Origin: Vreelandella andesensis
GTDB taxonomy: Bacteria > Pseudomonadota > Gammaproteobacteria > Pseudomonadales > Halomonadaceae
DNA length: 64,000 nt
Direction: 5' to 3'
Assembly (NCBI RefSeq): GCF_003989795.1
Contig: NZ_RZHG01000022.1
Span: 1-64,000, forward strand
Positions 25,002-34,462 of this stretch are shown in pieces. Both the position numbers and the translations under genes were made by a program. Each line of letters begins with the position of its first letter. Within the stretch, counting starts at the first letter, position 1. The notes under the pieces were generated by a model, which searched no databases, had not been told where the DNA came from, and saw only the letters and a program-made list of their open reading frames with translations.

Positions 25002-26282
25002 ATGGTTATCACATTCCTGATTCTATTGGCTGTGTTGATGTTAGTAGGAACGCCCATCTTTATTGCGTTGGCGGGTTCCGTTACGGTAGCAATGGGGAGC
25101 TTTAGCCATATCCCTTTGGCCATCGTGGCCGAGCGCTTGTTTGCCGGGTTGGATAAGTTTCCGCTGATGGCCATACCCTTTTTTATTCTCACTGGCAGCT
25201 TGATGAGTGCAGGTGGGTTATCGCAGCGTATTATTCGCTTTGCCAACTTGTTAGTGGGACGCTTTACCGGTGGTATGGGGATGACGGCGGTATCAGCGAG
25301 CATGTTTTTTGGTGCTATCTCTGGATCTAGCCCGGCCACCGTTGTGTCGGTTGGATCATTGCTGTATCCGGCAATGCGCAAGGAGGGATATTCCGGTCCA
25401 TTTTCGATCGGCGTGCTGGTGTCTTCCGGGTCATTGGGGATAATCATTCCCCCTTCGGTAGTAATGATTGTCTACGCCGCCGTCACTGGGGTGTCGGTGG
25501 GTGCGCTGTTCATGGCTGGGGTGGGCGCTGGTTTGTTATACGCAGCATGCCTACTGCCCTACTGTTGGTACCGCGCCAAGAAGGACGGTGTAACCCCTAT
25601 GGAGCCGCCTAGTTGGAATGAGGTTCTAGTCGGATTGAAAGATGCTTCATGGGGGTTAGGTGTTCCTCTCGTCGTCTTGGGTGGGATTTATCTCGGTATC
25701 TTTACTCCCACTGAAGCATCCGCTGTATCAGTGATATATGCACTATTTGTCTCAGCCCTGATTTATCGTGAAAAGAGCTTTGCAGAGTTATTTCAAAGCA
25801 TGATTGAAGCGGCGACGACAACGGCTCAGGTAATGATTATTCTTTCTGCTGCCTCGGTGCTGGCTTGGTTTCTTTCCAGTAATGGCCTAGCCGCAATGTT
25901 GGCAAACTCTATCTTGTCGCTATCCGACAATCCGTATCATATTTTCCTGCTGATCAATGTTGTGGTACTGATTGCAGGTATGTTCCTTGATGCATCCTCC
26001 CTTATGGTGATTCTCGCCCCCCTGTTTTACACAGTTGGCATACGCGTTGGTATTGACCCTGTTCACCTAGGGGCAGTGCTGACCGTGAATGGAGCTATTG
26101 GTATGTTTACCCCGCCATTTGGTCTCAATCTGTTTGTGGCGAGCACTATCAGTGGAGTCGATTATGTCCAGGCGGTACGTGGCGCGGTGCCCTTTATTGG
26201 CATTGCTCTACTTGCCTTGATATTGCTGACCTATATCCCCGCGATCAGCATGTGGCTACCCAATGTGGTGTATGGCGGCTAA
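25002..26282 (+). CDS. dctM: TRAP transporter large permease (DctM type)
   Basis: A 426-residue integral membrane protein of the DctM family, the sodium-coupled translocating subunit. Conserved segments: MAIPFFILTGSLMSAGGLSQRII, FFGAISGSSPATVVSVGSLLYPAMRKEGY, SGSLGIIIPPSVVMIVY and FTPPFGLNLFV. The start at 25002 (MVITFLILLAVLML) follows the dctQ stop by 4 bases, so the two are translationally linked. With DctP and DctQ it forms a complete transporter. Confidence 0.93.
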   Translation: MVITFLILLAVLMLVGTPIFIALAGSVTVAMGSFSHIPLAIVAERLFAGLDKFPLMAIPFFILTGSLMSAGGLSQRIIRFANLLVGRFTGGMGMTAVSASMFFGAISGSSPATVVSVGSLLYPAMRKEGYSGPFSIGVLVSSGSLGIIIPPSVVMIVYAAVTGVSVGALFMAGVGAGLLYAACLLPYCWYRAKKDGVTPMEPPSWNEVLVGLKDASWGLGVPLVVLGGIYLGIFTPTEASAVSVIYALFVSALIYREKSFAELFQSMIEAATTTAQVMIILSAASVLAWFLSSNGLAAMLANSILSLSDNPYHIFLLINVVVLIAGMFLDASSLMVILAPLFYTVGIRVGIDPVHLGAVLTVNGAIGMFTPPFGLNLFVASTISGVDYVQAVRGAVPFIGIALLALILLTYIPAISMWLPNVVYGG

Positions 26283-26310
26283 ATAAACAGCCAGAATAAG
26301 GATTGTAGCA

Positions 26311-27909
26311 ATGTCCTCAAGTATAACGTCATCAGCGCTAGCACATTCCCAAGAAGGGGTTGTAACCAGTCCACATACACTGGCAACCGAAGCGGGTCTT
26401 GAAACACTTCGTAAAGGTGGAAATGCGGTTGAGGCTGCGATCACCATGGGTGCCTGTCTGGCAGTGTCTTGTCCCCATTTTACCGGCCTTGGCGGCGATG
26501 CCTTCATGATCATTGCGGATGCAAATGGTGGTGTGCAAACCTTGTCAGGCATTGGCCAGGCGCCACAAGCTAGGCTGAAATTACCTGTCGGCTTGCCTGC
26601 TAGGGGGCCAGGCTCCATGTTAACGACGGCTGCCACAGTCGATACATGGGGGCAGGCACATGAGATTTCTCGTCAGAGCTGTGGTGGTAAGATGGGCTGG
26701 AAAGCACTGTTGGAGCCAGCGATACGGCTAGCGAAAGAAGGCTTCCCAGTGACCCCCTCGCAGCGCTTTTGGCTTGATTTTCGTCGCGATGACATGGCGA
26801 TGATGCCAGGCGTACGAGAGCACTTTATGCCAGACGGGAGGATTCCCCGAGAAGGGGAATTGCTGCGCCAACCACAGCTGGCCGCTTCACTGCAGTCTAT
26901 CGCGACCCACGGTTACCGAGATTTCTATGAAGGGCAGCTGGGTGCGAAAATTGCTGCTGGGCTGGCAGCCGCAGGGTCTCCGCTCACAGGTGCTGACCTA
27001 GCGGCTACTCGAGCACGAATAGAACAGCCGCTGTCTGTTACCTACCGTGGTGGCGAGCTTCTAGCTCATCGTCCCCCTACCCAGGGTATGACAACTCTCG
27101 AGATAATGGGCATCTTGGAGCGTTTTGACCTCTCCATGATCAAGGAAGGCAGCGCTGATTATTACCACCTGCTGGTTGAAGCGATAAAACGCGCTTTTCT
27201 GGATCGTAATCAATATCTTGCTGATCCCGATTTCACCTCGGTACCGTTTGAAAGGTTGCTATCGCCTGCCCATCTTGAGGCTGAAGCGGCAAAAGTGGAG
27301 GCAGGGAAAGCATTGGATTGGCCCTTCGCTTATCAACATGGCGATACGGTTTATCTGGCGGCCGCTGATCGTTTCGGTAATGCCGTCTCAATGTTACAGA
27401 CAGTTTATTATGATTGGGGCAGCGGTATCAGTGTTGGTGATACGGGGATTTTGTGGCATAACCGCGGTGCGGCGTTCAGTCTTGATCCTGCTCATCCGAA
27501 TGCGCTTGCCCCCGGAAAACGCCCTTTCCATACCCTTAACCCCGGCATGTACCGTATCGATGGAAAGCCTCGTTTACTTTACGGCACTCAAGGCGCTGAT
27601 GGACAACCACAAACCCTCGCTGCCGTGCTAACCCGCTTGATAGACTATGGGATGGATCCGCTCAGTGCACTTAAAGCGCCGCGCTTTCTATTGGGGCGGA
27701 CCTTTTCTGATGGCCGCGACACGTTAAAACTGGAGCAGAATGCGGGAGAGTCTGTTTTCGCCGAATTGACCCGGCGCGGTCATCAGGTGAGCCCACTACC
27801 CGCGCAGAGTGCCTTGGCTGGCCACTCCGGCGCGGTCGTTATCGACCCAGCAAATGGCTATTCCGCGGCCCACGACCCACGTAGCGATGGCATTGCGTTA
27901 GGACTTTAG
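26311..27909 (+). CDS. Gamma-glutamyltransferase-family Ntn hydrolase
   Basis: A 532-residue member of the gamma-glutamyltransferase superfamily, made as a precursor that cleaves itself before a catalytic Thr. The likely residue is T346 in HGDTVYLAAADRFGNAVS; the GDTV-type context is nearer to the GGT-like/oxamate-amidohydrolase branch than to classical GGT, which has TTH there. Glycine-rich FTGLGGDAFMI and the LAHRPPTQGMTTLEI substrate loop are present. No signal peptide is visible, so it acts in the cytoplasm, presumably on the compound brought in by the adjacent TRAP system. Exact substrate unknown. Confidence 0.85.
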   Translation: MSSSITSSALAHSQEGVVTSPHTLATEAGLETLRKGGNAVEAAITMGACLAVSCPHFTGLGGDAFMIIADANGGVQTLSGIGQAPQARLKLPVGLPARGPGSMLTTAATVDTWGQAHEISRQSCGGKMGWKALLEPAIRLAKEGFPVTPSQRFWLDFRRDDMAMMPGVREHFMPDGRIPREGELLRQPQLAASLQSIATHGYRDFYEGQLGAKIAAGLAAAGSPLTGADLAATRARIEQPLSVTYRGGELLAHRPPTQGMTTLEIMGILERFDLSMIKEGSADYYHLLVEAIKRAFLDRNQYLADPDFTSVPFERLLSPAHLEAEAAKVEAGKALDWPFAYQHGDTVYLAAADRFGNAVSMLQTVYYDWGSGISVGDTGILWHNRGAAFSLDPAHPNALAPGKRPFHTLNPGMYRIDGKPRLLYGTQGADGQPQTLAAVLTRLIDYGMDPLSALKAPRFLLGRTFSDGRDTLKLEQNAGESVFAELTRRGHQVSPLPAQSALAGHSGAVVIDPANGYSAAHDPRSDGIALGL

Positions 27910-27934
27910 TACCGAGAGGAACAAGGATGCGTAT

Positions 27935-28621
27935 ATGACAAAAAGCGATGTGCTTGATGTTAAACAGGGTTCTCGTACCGGGAGCAAAAACCGCCGTAAT
28001 GCTCATGAAACACGCGAACGTCTGTTTCAGGCAGCGACTCAAGAGTTTTCCGAACGCGGCTACGATGGCGCTCGTATGGAACGTATCGTGCGTGCAGCTG
28101 ATTGTAATGTGCGCATGGTTTATCACTACTTCGATGACAAGGAGAGTCTTTACCTGGCTGTTTTAGAACGTGTCTATAAGGAGTTGCGCGCCAAGGAGCA
28201 AGAACTCAACCTAAGCAATCTTGAGCCTGTTGCGGGTATGCGTGCACTGGTCGAATTTACTTTTGATCACATGGCAAAGCATCCAGAATTCACAAGCTTG
28301 GTACGTAACGAAAACCTGTTGGGTGGGCGCATGCTGCGCAAATCGAGCAAGGTCGTTCAGCAAACAACACCGCTTGTAGGCATGATCCGGGACACCTTAA
28401 AGCGAGGGGAGGCGGCAGGGTTGTTCCGCACGGCTGTAGACCCTATCCAGCTTTATATTTCGATCCTGTCGCTATCAATCATTCACATCAATCAACGCGA
28501 CACCCTATCTATTATCTTCGAGCAGGATCTAACTGATCCGGGATGGCTTATCGAGCGGCGTGCCCATGCGGTCGAGATAATACTTTCTTATCTATGTATT
28601 GAGCCTCGTATGACCCAATGA
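27935..28621 (+). CDS. TetR-family transcriptional regulator
   Basis: A 228-residue TetR repressor. The HTH lies at about residues 24-70 (ETRERLFQAATQEFSERGYDGARMERIVRAADCNVRMVYHYFDDKESLYLAVL), with a C-terminal ligand domain of the TetR_C_11/RutR-like sort. It is the last gene of the TRAP-GGT operon, 25 bases after the ggt-like gene, so it probably senses the transported compound or a derivative and controls the dctP promoter. The palindrome at 23326-23349 is its best candidate operator here. Confidence 0.88.
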   Translation: MTKSDVLDVKQGSRTGSKNRRNAHETRERLFQAATQEFSERGYDGARMERIVRAADCNVRMVYHYFDDKESLYLAVLERVYKELRAKEQELNLSNLEPVAGMRALVEFTFDHMAKHPEFTSLVRNENLLGGRMLRKSSKVVQQTTPLVGMIRDTLKRGEAAGLFRTAVDPIQLYISILSLSIIHINQRDTLSIIFEQDLTDPGWLIERRAHAVEIILSYLCIEPRMTQ

Positions 28622-28648
28622 TCTAGTCACTAAGCACTGCGTCCATGC

Positions 28649-28807
28649 GTGAAGATTTCCCTTGAGCTTGTCGCAGATCGGACGCTTGATAAACATCTGC
28701 AGTGTGTCCTCAATCCGGCATGGCAGCCGAAAAATACGGCTGCCAAGTACGAAAGCCACCGGCAGTGGCTAGACATGGATCGCAGAGACAACACTCGGGC
28801 AGATTAA
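28649..28807 (+). CDS. Short open frame of unknown nature after the tetR gene
   Basis: A GTG-led frame of 52 residues, with the internal segment QPKNTAAKYESHRQWLDMDR. Its composition looks protein-like rather than random. I cannot tie it to a family. It may be the tail of a lost gene or a mobile-element fragment, since it follows a complete operon and precedes an unrelated convergent gene. Confidence 0.25.
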   Translation: MKISLELVADRTLDKHLQCVLNPAWQPKNTAAKYESHRQWLDMDRRDNTRAD

Positions 28808-28880
28808 ACGCTTTAGTAGCCCAAGCGAATTATTCAGCGTTTCCCTAAATTTGTTTATTAAAACCTGTTCACTCGCCCAT

Positions 28881-29513
28881 TTAAGAAAGCGACGCTTGTC
28901 TAAAATCCTTAACTGAAACGCTGGCGAACTTCTCTAAAAAAAACACCAGCGTTTCAGGGTGCTGGAAGTGGCGTTCAAATGTCTCTTGACCATTTTTTCC
29001 ACGCCGAGTCACTTTGGCATGATAGTGGTTGCCTACTTTAGTGACATTAACGCTATTTTCTTGCTCACCTTCGCAATGAACAGCAGACAAAGGCGAAGTG
29101 CTATCAAGCAATTGGGTAAGCTGCTTGGCAGCGTCTGCTTCTACTGGCGTAGCCCACAAGGGTTGATCACGCTTGCCGTAGTGAAACAGCACAATAATCA
29201 GCATTACCGAGAAGATACTGCTGGTTAGCATCCAGGTGAGCGCAACGTTGGAAACGGGCATCGTGAAGATCACCCACAGCTGACCTACTGCCATGATTGC
29301 CAGTACCACGGCTAGAGGTTGCCACATGCGGGGGTTCATAAACCCACGTTTGAGTATGAAGCCCCACAGCCCCATAACGGCTAACGCTCCCAATAAAAGG
29401 TGAGCCACTGCAAATGGTGTTCCCCCGCCGGATAGAATGGCAACTAACCCAATCAGTGGAAGCAGGCTGTAAAAAGCCGCTAGCAGATAATAAGCGCGCT
29501 GAAGGTTCATCAA
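28881..29513 (-). CDS. Hypothetical membrane protein with four TM segments
   Basis: A 210-residue protein. Four hydrophobic segments span about residues 8-28, 35-53, 65-87 and 91-110, followed by a soluble tail (about residues 120-210) with KVGNHYHAKVTRRGKNGQETFERHFQHPETLVFFLEKF, which might wrap as a small beta/alpha domain. I recognise no family. It stands alone, with AAAGGAGC ahead of the start. Confidence 0.65.
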   Translation of the reverse strand: MMNLQRAYYLLAAFYSLLPLIGLVAILSGGGTPFAVAHLLLGALAVMGLWGFILKRGFMNPRMWQPLAVVLAIMAVGQLWVIFTMPVSNVALTWMLTSSIFSVMLIIVLFHYGKRDQPLWATPVEADAAKQLTQLLDSTSPLSAVHCEGEQENSVNVTKVGNHYHAKVTRRGKNGQETFERHFQHPETLVFFLEKFASVSVKDFRQASLS

Positions 29514-29672
29514 TAGCTCCTTTTATTGTTATCGGCACTACCCTTGATATGCAATCAGTATAGATGAACACCGTCGGCGTGCAGCGCCAGAAGACTGACC
29601 TTTTAAACGCCCCAATACACGGTGACGTTAACCTACCTCACGTTCATCTCTTTTTTACAACTAGATCGATTG

Positions 29673-30404
29673 TTACTTCATTTCAAAGCCACGCTTAACT
29701 AAAAAGTCACGCATGTGAGGACGCAGCTTTGAATCGAACAGTGGCGTCAGATTATGTGACCAGTCCGTTGTTTTGTTACCCGTGCTGCGTGCCTGATAGT
29801 ACGCTTGCATAGTGCTGTCAAACGCCTCAACTTGCTCAGTATCATCACAGTAAACATCTTCCTTGAGAATGGCCTCTACCGGTAGCCGCGGCTTGACCTC
29901 GGGATTATGGGCCGGATAGCCAAGGCACATGCCAAACACTGGGTATACATGGTCGGGCAAGTGCAACAGCTCGCTGATCGCTTGAGGGTTATTGCGGATA
30001 CCACCGATATAACAAATCCCAAGCCCTTCGGATTCAGCGGCCACGGCAACGTTTTGTGCCATCAGGGCAGTATCAACGGTGGCGACCAATAGCTGCTCTG
30101 TCATACCTCGTTCAACGTTGGCGCCTGTTCGCTCAGAAGCCTCTGTGGGGCGCTTCATGTCCGCACAAAATACTAAAAAGACCGCGCTACTGGCGACATA
30201 CCCTTGCCCCCCCGCGTATTCCGCTATCTTTTCGCGATTAGCGGAATCTTTGACGTTAATAACAGTGTAGGCCTGCACATGGCTCGATGTTGCTGCGGCC
30301 TGGCCCGCTTTAATGAGCGATAACAACAGCTCGCGCGGAATTTCCTGGTCGGTAAACTTGCGTATGGAACGGTGGGATTGAAGCAGTTTGATGACATCAT
30401 TCAT
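29673..30404 (-). CDS. nfsA: Oxygen-insensitive NADPH nitroreductase (NfsA type)
   Basis: A 243-residue flavoprotein of the NfsA/FRP group. MNDVIKLLQSHRSIRKFTDQ (FMN-binding HRSIRKF), SHVQAYTVINV, GLGICYIGGIRNNPQ and VFGMCLGYPAHNPEVKPRLP are typical. It reduces nitro-compounds and quinones two electrons at a time with NADPH. The ATG at 30404 is the family start; upstream frame to 30521 is not conserved-looking. Divergent from the methyltransferase gene. Confidence 0.9.
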   Translation of the reverse strand: MNDVIKLLQSHRSIRKFTDQEIPRELLLSLIKAGQAAATSSHVQAYTVINVKDSANREKIAEYAGGQGYVASSAVFLVFCADMKRPTEASERTGANVERGMTEQLLVATVDTALMAQNVAVAAESEGLGICYIGGIRNNPQAISELLHLPDHVYPVFGMCLGYPAHNPEVKPRLPVEAILKEDVYCDDTEQVEAFDSTMQAYYQARSTGNKTTDWSHNLTPLFDSKLRPHMRDFLVKRGFEMK

Positions 30405-30582
30405 TTTGTCTCGCCTTTTAATGCTTGATATAACGGTTATTACTACTAAGTTGCCCCGCCTGTTCGGGAGCTCAATGCTTTTGCTCCTGAATTCAGGCTT
30501 AACGCAGGCAATTGATAGCAAGCTATAATAAATGAAACCATAGGGTCATCCCTAAGATAAATAACGCCGCTAGGAAGCCAAT

Positions 30583-31350
30583 ATGTCTAATGCCCCCCAC
30601 ACACCGCCAGGGCAGGAATGGAATGCCAGCCACTATGCGGAACACGCGAATTTCGTTCCCACGCTGGGAAGCGAAGTAATGAAACTTTTAGCGCCACAGC
30701 CTGGGCAGCGTCTATTGGATCTTGGCTGTGGTGATGGCGCGCTCACCGAACGCATTATGCAATTAGGTGCTGATGTGTTGGGTGTCGACGCTTCTGCTGA
30801 TATGGTTGCCGCCGCCCAACAACGGGGGGTAAACGCACGGGTTGTCGATGGGCACCAGCTACCCTTTGACCATGAATTCGATGCGGTCTTCAGTAACGCC
30901 GCACTTCACTGGATGCTAGACCCACAAACGGTACTGGCTGGTGTGAAACGCGCCCTAAAGCCAGGCGGGCGGTTTGTTGCAGAGTTTGGTGGACATGGCA
31001 ACGTGGCCGCCATTTGCACAGCGCTTATTGCCTCGCTTCAGTTTCGTGGAATTAGCTCACGTGGCCGTCATCCTTGGTACTTTCCCACTTCGGAAGAGTA
31101 CACACATCTGCTTCAAACAGTAGGCTTTCATATTGATTCTATCGAGTTAATACCTCGCCCCACACCGCTACCCACCGGTATTGCAGGCTGGCTCGAAACC
31201 TTTGCAAGTCCGTTTTTGCATGGGTTAGACGAAGATCTGAAAGTCGCCATTATTGATAATACAATTAATCTGCTCTCCCACAGCTTAAGTGATAGTCAAG
31301 GTAACTGGACAGCCGATTACGTCAGGCTGCGAGTCTCTGCCCACGTGTGA
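30583..31350 (+). CDS. Class I SAM-dependent methyltransferase
   Basis: A 255-residue methyltransferase. Motif I is LLDLGCGDGALTERI (about residues 43-57), the acidic loop GVDASADMVAAA follows, and motif IV-like FDAVFSNAALHWML is near residues 100-113. It resembles trans-aconitate methyltransferase-like/UbiE-like proteins, but the substrate cannot be assigned. Start has TAGGAAGCCAAT before it. Followed by a strong terminator, so it is monocistronic. Confidence 0.85.
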   Translation: MSNAPHTPPGQEWNASHYAEHANFVPTLGSEVMKLLAPQPGQRLLDLGCGDGALTERIMQLGADVLGVDASADMVAAAQQRGVNARVVDGHQLPFDHEFDAVFSNAALHWMLDPQTVLAGVKRALKPGGRFVAEFGGHGNVAAICTALIASLQFRGISSRGRHPWYFPTSEEYTHLLQTVGFHIDSIELIPRPTPLPTGIAGWLETFASPFLHGLDEDLKVAIIDNTINLLSHSLSDSQGNWTADYVRLRVSAHV

Positions 31351-31379
31351 TGGCCTAGATGCTCAACAGCACCCGCACG

Positions 31380-31415
31380 ATACCCCCACCGTTGAAGAAC
31401 GATGGGGGTATTTTT
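31380..31415 (+). terminator. Terminator after the methyltransferase gene
   Basis: ATACCCCCA and TGGGGGTAT form a perfect 9-bp stem with a 14-base loop and run into TTTTTA. The AT-flanked stem also serves the opposite strand, where the alcohol dehydrogenase gene ends 29 bases away. Confidence 0.9.
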
Positions 31416-31443
31416 AGGGCACTGGGCTAGCGGTTGGAATTCG

Positions 31444-32505
31444 TTACGCAGCGGTATTTTTCAGTGTTGCCATATCAATAACGAAGCGATAACGCACGTC
31501 ACCTTTCTCCATACGCTCAAAGCCTTCATTGATGTTGTTAATGTCCAACATCTCAATATCGCAGGTGATATTTTGATCGGCACACAGCTTGAGGAGCTCT
31601 TCTGTTTCAGCAATACCACCTATCAGTGAACCAGCCACCACGCGACGCTTAAACACTAAATTGAAGGCTTCAATAGCCGGCTCAATTGGTTCTAGCAGGC
31701 CGACAATAATATGCGTGCCGTTGTAGTTAAGAGAAGCAAGGTAAGGATTTATGTCGTGCTGAACCGGCACGGTATCCAGCATGAAGTCGAATGTTTCAGC
31801 GACAGCATCCATTTGCGCTTTGTCACTGGACACCACAACGTGATCCGCACCATTGCGCTTGGCTTCTTCTACCTTGGCATCCGAGCGAGTAAACACAGTG
31901 ACTTCCGCACCAAGTGCTTTGGCCAATTTCACGCCCATATGACCAAGGCCGCCCATGCCTATTACGCCTACTTTATGGCCTTTGCCAACACCATGGTGTT
32001 TAAGTGGTGAATAAGTCGTGACGCCCGCACAAAGAATAGGTGCCGCAGATGCTAGATCAATACCTTCAGGCATTTGCAGCACAAAATGCTCACTCACCAC
32101 GATGGCATCTGAGTAGCCGCCTTGGGTTAGCGTGCCATCTTGGCGATCAGGGCTGCCGTAGGTCATCGTGAAACCTTTCAGGCAGTATTGTTCCACACCA
32201 TCTTTACAAGCAGAGCAGGTGCGGCAAGAGTCGACCATACAACCCACGCCGACTAAGTCGCCCGCTTTAAAGCGTGTCACTTCAGCGCCAACGGCGGTCA
32301 CACGGCCCACTATTTCATGGCCAGGTACCACAGGATATTGGCTCATGCCCCAGTCATTCTTGGCAAAGTGCAGGTCACTATGGCAAACACCACAGTATAG
32401 AATTTCAATGGCAACATCGTCCGGACGTGGCTCACGACGATCAAAGGTGAACGGCGCGAGTGGTTTATCCGCAGAAAAAGCAGCGTAAGATTTTACTTGG
32501 CTCAT
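31444..32505 (-). CDS. Zinc-dependent NAD(P) alcohol dehydrogenase (YahK/CAD-like)
   Basis: A 353-residue medium-chain zinc dehydrogenase. Catalytic zinc ligands sit in CGVCHSDLHFAKND and GHEIVGRV; the structural zinc has four cysteines in CMVDSCRTCSACKDGVEQYC; the Rossmann motif is GVIGMGGLGHMGVKLAKA. The closest named relatives by memory are broad-range aldehyde reductases such as YahK and cinnamyl-alcohol dehydrogenases, which favour NADPH. It is divergent from an AraC regulator across 194 bases, which probably controls it. Confidence 0.9.
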   Translation of the reverse strand: MSQVKSYAAFSADKPLAPFTFDRREPRPDDVAIEILYCGVCHSDLHFAKNDWGMSQYPVVPGHEIVGRVTAVGAEVTRFKAGDLVGVGCMVDSCRTCSACKDGVEQYCLKGFTMTYGSPDRQDGTLTQGGYSDAIVVSEHFVLQMPEGIDLASAAPILCAGVTTYSPLKHHGVGKGHKVGVIGMGGLGHMGVKLAKALGAEVTVFTRSDAKVEEAKRNGADHVVVSSDKAQMDAVAETFDFMLDTVPVQHDINPYLASLNYNGTHIIVGLLEPIEPAIEAFNLVFKRRVVAGSLIGGIAETEELLKLCADQNITCDIEMLDINNINEGFERMEKGDVRYRFVIDMATLKNTAA

Positions 32506-32699
32506 GGAAACTCCTTAATAAGCATTCCGCACATGCGAAATAGTACATCCATTATTCGCTGCAAGACGTCAGATAGCGATGAACGAAGCTACGTATTTTT
32601 TGCTTATTTCTCTTTTTATATGCAATAAAATAACAAAAAAACTCAAAAAAACATCATAATTATCGCTCGGTCTACTCTTCAAACAGATTAGGAATTCCC
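32506..32699. promoter_or_regulatory. Divergent promoter region, alcohol dehydrogenase / AraC regulator
   Basis: 194 AT-rich bases between two divergent starts. The run AATAACAAAAAAACTCAAAA near 32628-32650 is strongly A-rich and may be bent or promoter DNA. No clear repeat pair for an AraC dimer was found. Confidence 0.45.
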
Positions 32700-33596
32700 A
32701 TGGTGGCCAGTACCGCTCTCGCAGGCAATGCACTCGCTGATTTGATCTCACCGCTAGTCACAGGTAACGGGTTAAGCGTTTCTCGGTTGCCCAGAGTGAG
32801 GCTGCTTTGCTTGGGGCGACGTCAGGAACGAACCCCGTTAATGTACGAGCCTAGCCTAATCATCATCGCCCAAGGCCGCAAAATAGGCTATCTCGGCGAC
32901 CGTGAGATTCACTACAACCCTGGCCACTATCTCGTACAAACCCTGCCACTTCCCTTCGAGTGTGAAACCCACAGTTCGCCAGAGGAACCGCTGCTGGGTA
33001 TATCGGTGAAGTTAGACCCGGCGTTACTGAGTGAAATGGTCACCGCCATGGGTGATATGAGCCAGTCAAGCCTTGCGCCAAAGCCGATGGCTTCAGTAGC
33101 GATGAATGATGGTATGCAAGCGGCGGTGATGCGCCTAGCACACGCTCTACACGACGACATAGAGTGCAATGCCATGGGCGAAGCCAGAATAAGAGAAGTG
33201 GTATTTGAGGCACTGAAAGGCGAACAAGGCCCTGCGTTACGTGCATTGGTAATAGGTCACGGTCACTATTCACGTATTGTTCACGTGCTATCACACCTAC
33301 ACGCCCGTTTTGCCGAGGACTTTACCGTCGACCAGTTAGCCCAGCATGCCAATATGAGCATATCGACGTTTCACCAGCACTTTAAACAGATAACGCGCTC
33401 TTCGCCTGCACAGTATTTAAAGCGGCTGCGCTTACTTAAGGCACAGCAGCTTTTAGTGCAAGATAACCACAACGTGAACCAAGCCGCCCAAGCGGTCGGT
33501 TATCGCAGCGTGCCCCAATTTAGCAGAGACTATAAGCGCTATTTTGGCGCGTCGCCGCTGCAACATAGACGCCTGGAACAAGCGTTACGTGCTTAG
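32700..33596 (+). CDS. AraC-family regulator with N-terminal AraC_N domain
   Basis: A 298-residue regulator. The N-terminal part matches the AraC_N cupin-like domain (YEPSLIIIAQGRKIGYLGDREIHYNPGHYLVQTLPLPFECE), and two HTH motifs at the C-terminus include DFTVDQLAQHANMSISTFHQHFKQITRSSPAQYLKRLRL and QAAQAVGYRSVPQFSRDYKRYFG. This type commonly activates a divergent aldehyde/alcohol reductase gene, as the arrangement here suggests. The start at 32700 follows AGGAATTCCC. Confidence 0.9.
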   Translation: MVASTALAGNALADLISPLVTGNGLSVSRLPRVRLLCLGRRQERTPLMYEPSLIIIAQGRKIGYLGDREIHYNPGHYLVQTLPLPFECETHSSPEEPLLGISVKLDPALLSEMVTAMGDMSQSSLAPKPMASVAMNDGMQAAVMRLAHALHDDIECNAMGEARIREVVFEALKGEQGPALRALVIGHGHYSRIVHVLSHLHARFAEDFTVDQLAQHANMSISTFHQHFKQITRSSPAQYLKRLRLLKAQQLLVQDNHNVNQAAQAVGYRSVPQFSRDYKRYFGASPLQHRRLEQALRA

Positions 33597-33609
33597 CAAC
33601 ACCTGCTAC

Positions 33610-33636
33610 ACACCCCTACCTTGTTTGGGTGTTTTC
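33610..33636 (+). terminator. Terminator after the AraC gene
   Basis: ACACCC and GGGTGT pair over an 11-base loop followed by TTTTCC, 14 bases after the AraC stop. The stem is short, so it may be weak. Confidence 0.55.
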
Positions 33637-33646
33637 CTAAACACAC

Positions 33647-34072
33647 TTATTTAGCAAAAATCTGGCCCTGGTCTTTAAACGCTTTGAACTCCAGGGCATT
33701 ACCACACGGGTCGAGCAGGAACATGGTGGCCTGCTCACCGACTTCACCTTTAAAGCGAATGTATGGCTCAATCACGAAAGCTGTATCCCGCGCTTTTAAA
33801 CGCTCGGCCAAGGCTTCCCACTCATCCCACTCTAGAATCACACCAAAATGCGGAACCGGCACGTTATGGCCATCGACTGGGTTAGTGTGGGCACTCTGCT
33901 GGCCTGGGGTTTGCGGATGTTCATGAATCACCAGCTGATGGCCAAAAAAATTAAAGTCGACCCAGTGATCACTAGAACGCCCTTCTTCTAAGCCAAATAC
34001 ATCGTTATAAAACGTACGGGCCAGGGCGACATCGTAGACAGGGATGGCTAGATGAAATGGGGAAAGGCTCAT
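33647..34072 (-). CDS. VOC-superfamily protein (glyoxalase/dioxygenase fold)
   Basis: A 141-residue VOC protein beginning [29 protein letters not shown]. It has FHLAIPV (His ligand), [15 protein letters not shown] and the terminal [15 protein letters not shown] (Glu ligand), so a complete His/His/Glu-type metal site is plausible. Resembles the glyoxalase/bleomycin-resistance/dioxygenase group, with unknown substrate. Convergent with the AraC gene. Confidence 0.87.
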   Translation of the reverse strand: MSLSPFHLAIPVYDVALARTFYNDVFGLEEGRSSDHWVDFNFFGHQLVIHEHPQTPGQQSAHTNPVDGHNVPVPHFGVILEWDEWEALAERLKARDTAFVIEPYIRFKGEVGEQATMFLLDPCGNALEFKAFKDQGQIFAK

Positions 34073-34238
34073 GGTTATCTCCTATTACAGCGTTTTTATT
34101 CGCCGGGTTATTTTCGCTGGTCAGCCGAGGTGTGCTGCCACTGTGTAGCCATCCTAGATTGCGTCATGTAAAAATAAAATCAATTGTTATTAATCACTGC
34201 TAAAACTATCTTTTATCTAATTTAAATGAGCCAAACAC

Positions 34239-34451
34239 ATGAATCCCGAAGACCTTGAGAAGTTGGTAACGCGCTCTATGCCCTTTGGCAAGTATGAAGG
34301 CTGGCTGATTGCCGACTTGCCCGGCCCCTATTTAAACTGGTTTGCGCGGGAAGGGTTTCCACAAGGAGAAATTGGCCGCCTTCTACATTTAATGCATGAA
34401 ATTGACCACAATGGATTGAGCGATTTGTTGACCCCACTGCGCAACAACTGA
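34239..34451 (+). CDS. DUF3820-family small protein
   Basis: A 70-residue protein of the DUF3820 family, marked by MPFGKYEGWLIADLPGPYLNWF, with RLLHLMHEIDHNGL after it. Members are sometimes labelled quorum-sensing-regulated virulence factor; no activity is established. Full length for the family. It converges with an unknown 116-residue gene 11 bases away. Confidence 0.85.
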   Translation: MNPEDLEKLVTRSMPFGKYEGWLIADLPGPYLNWFAREGFPQGEIGRLLHLMHEIDHNGLSDLLTPLRNN

Positions 34452-34462
34452 TTTACCTAGAA

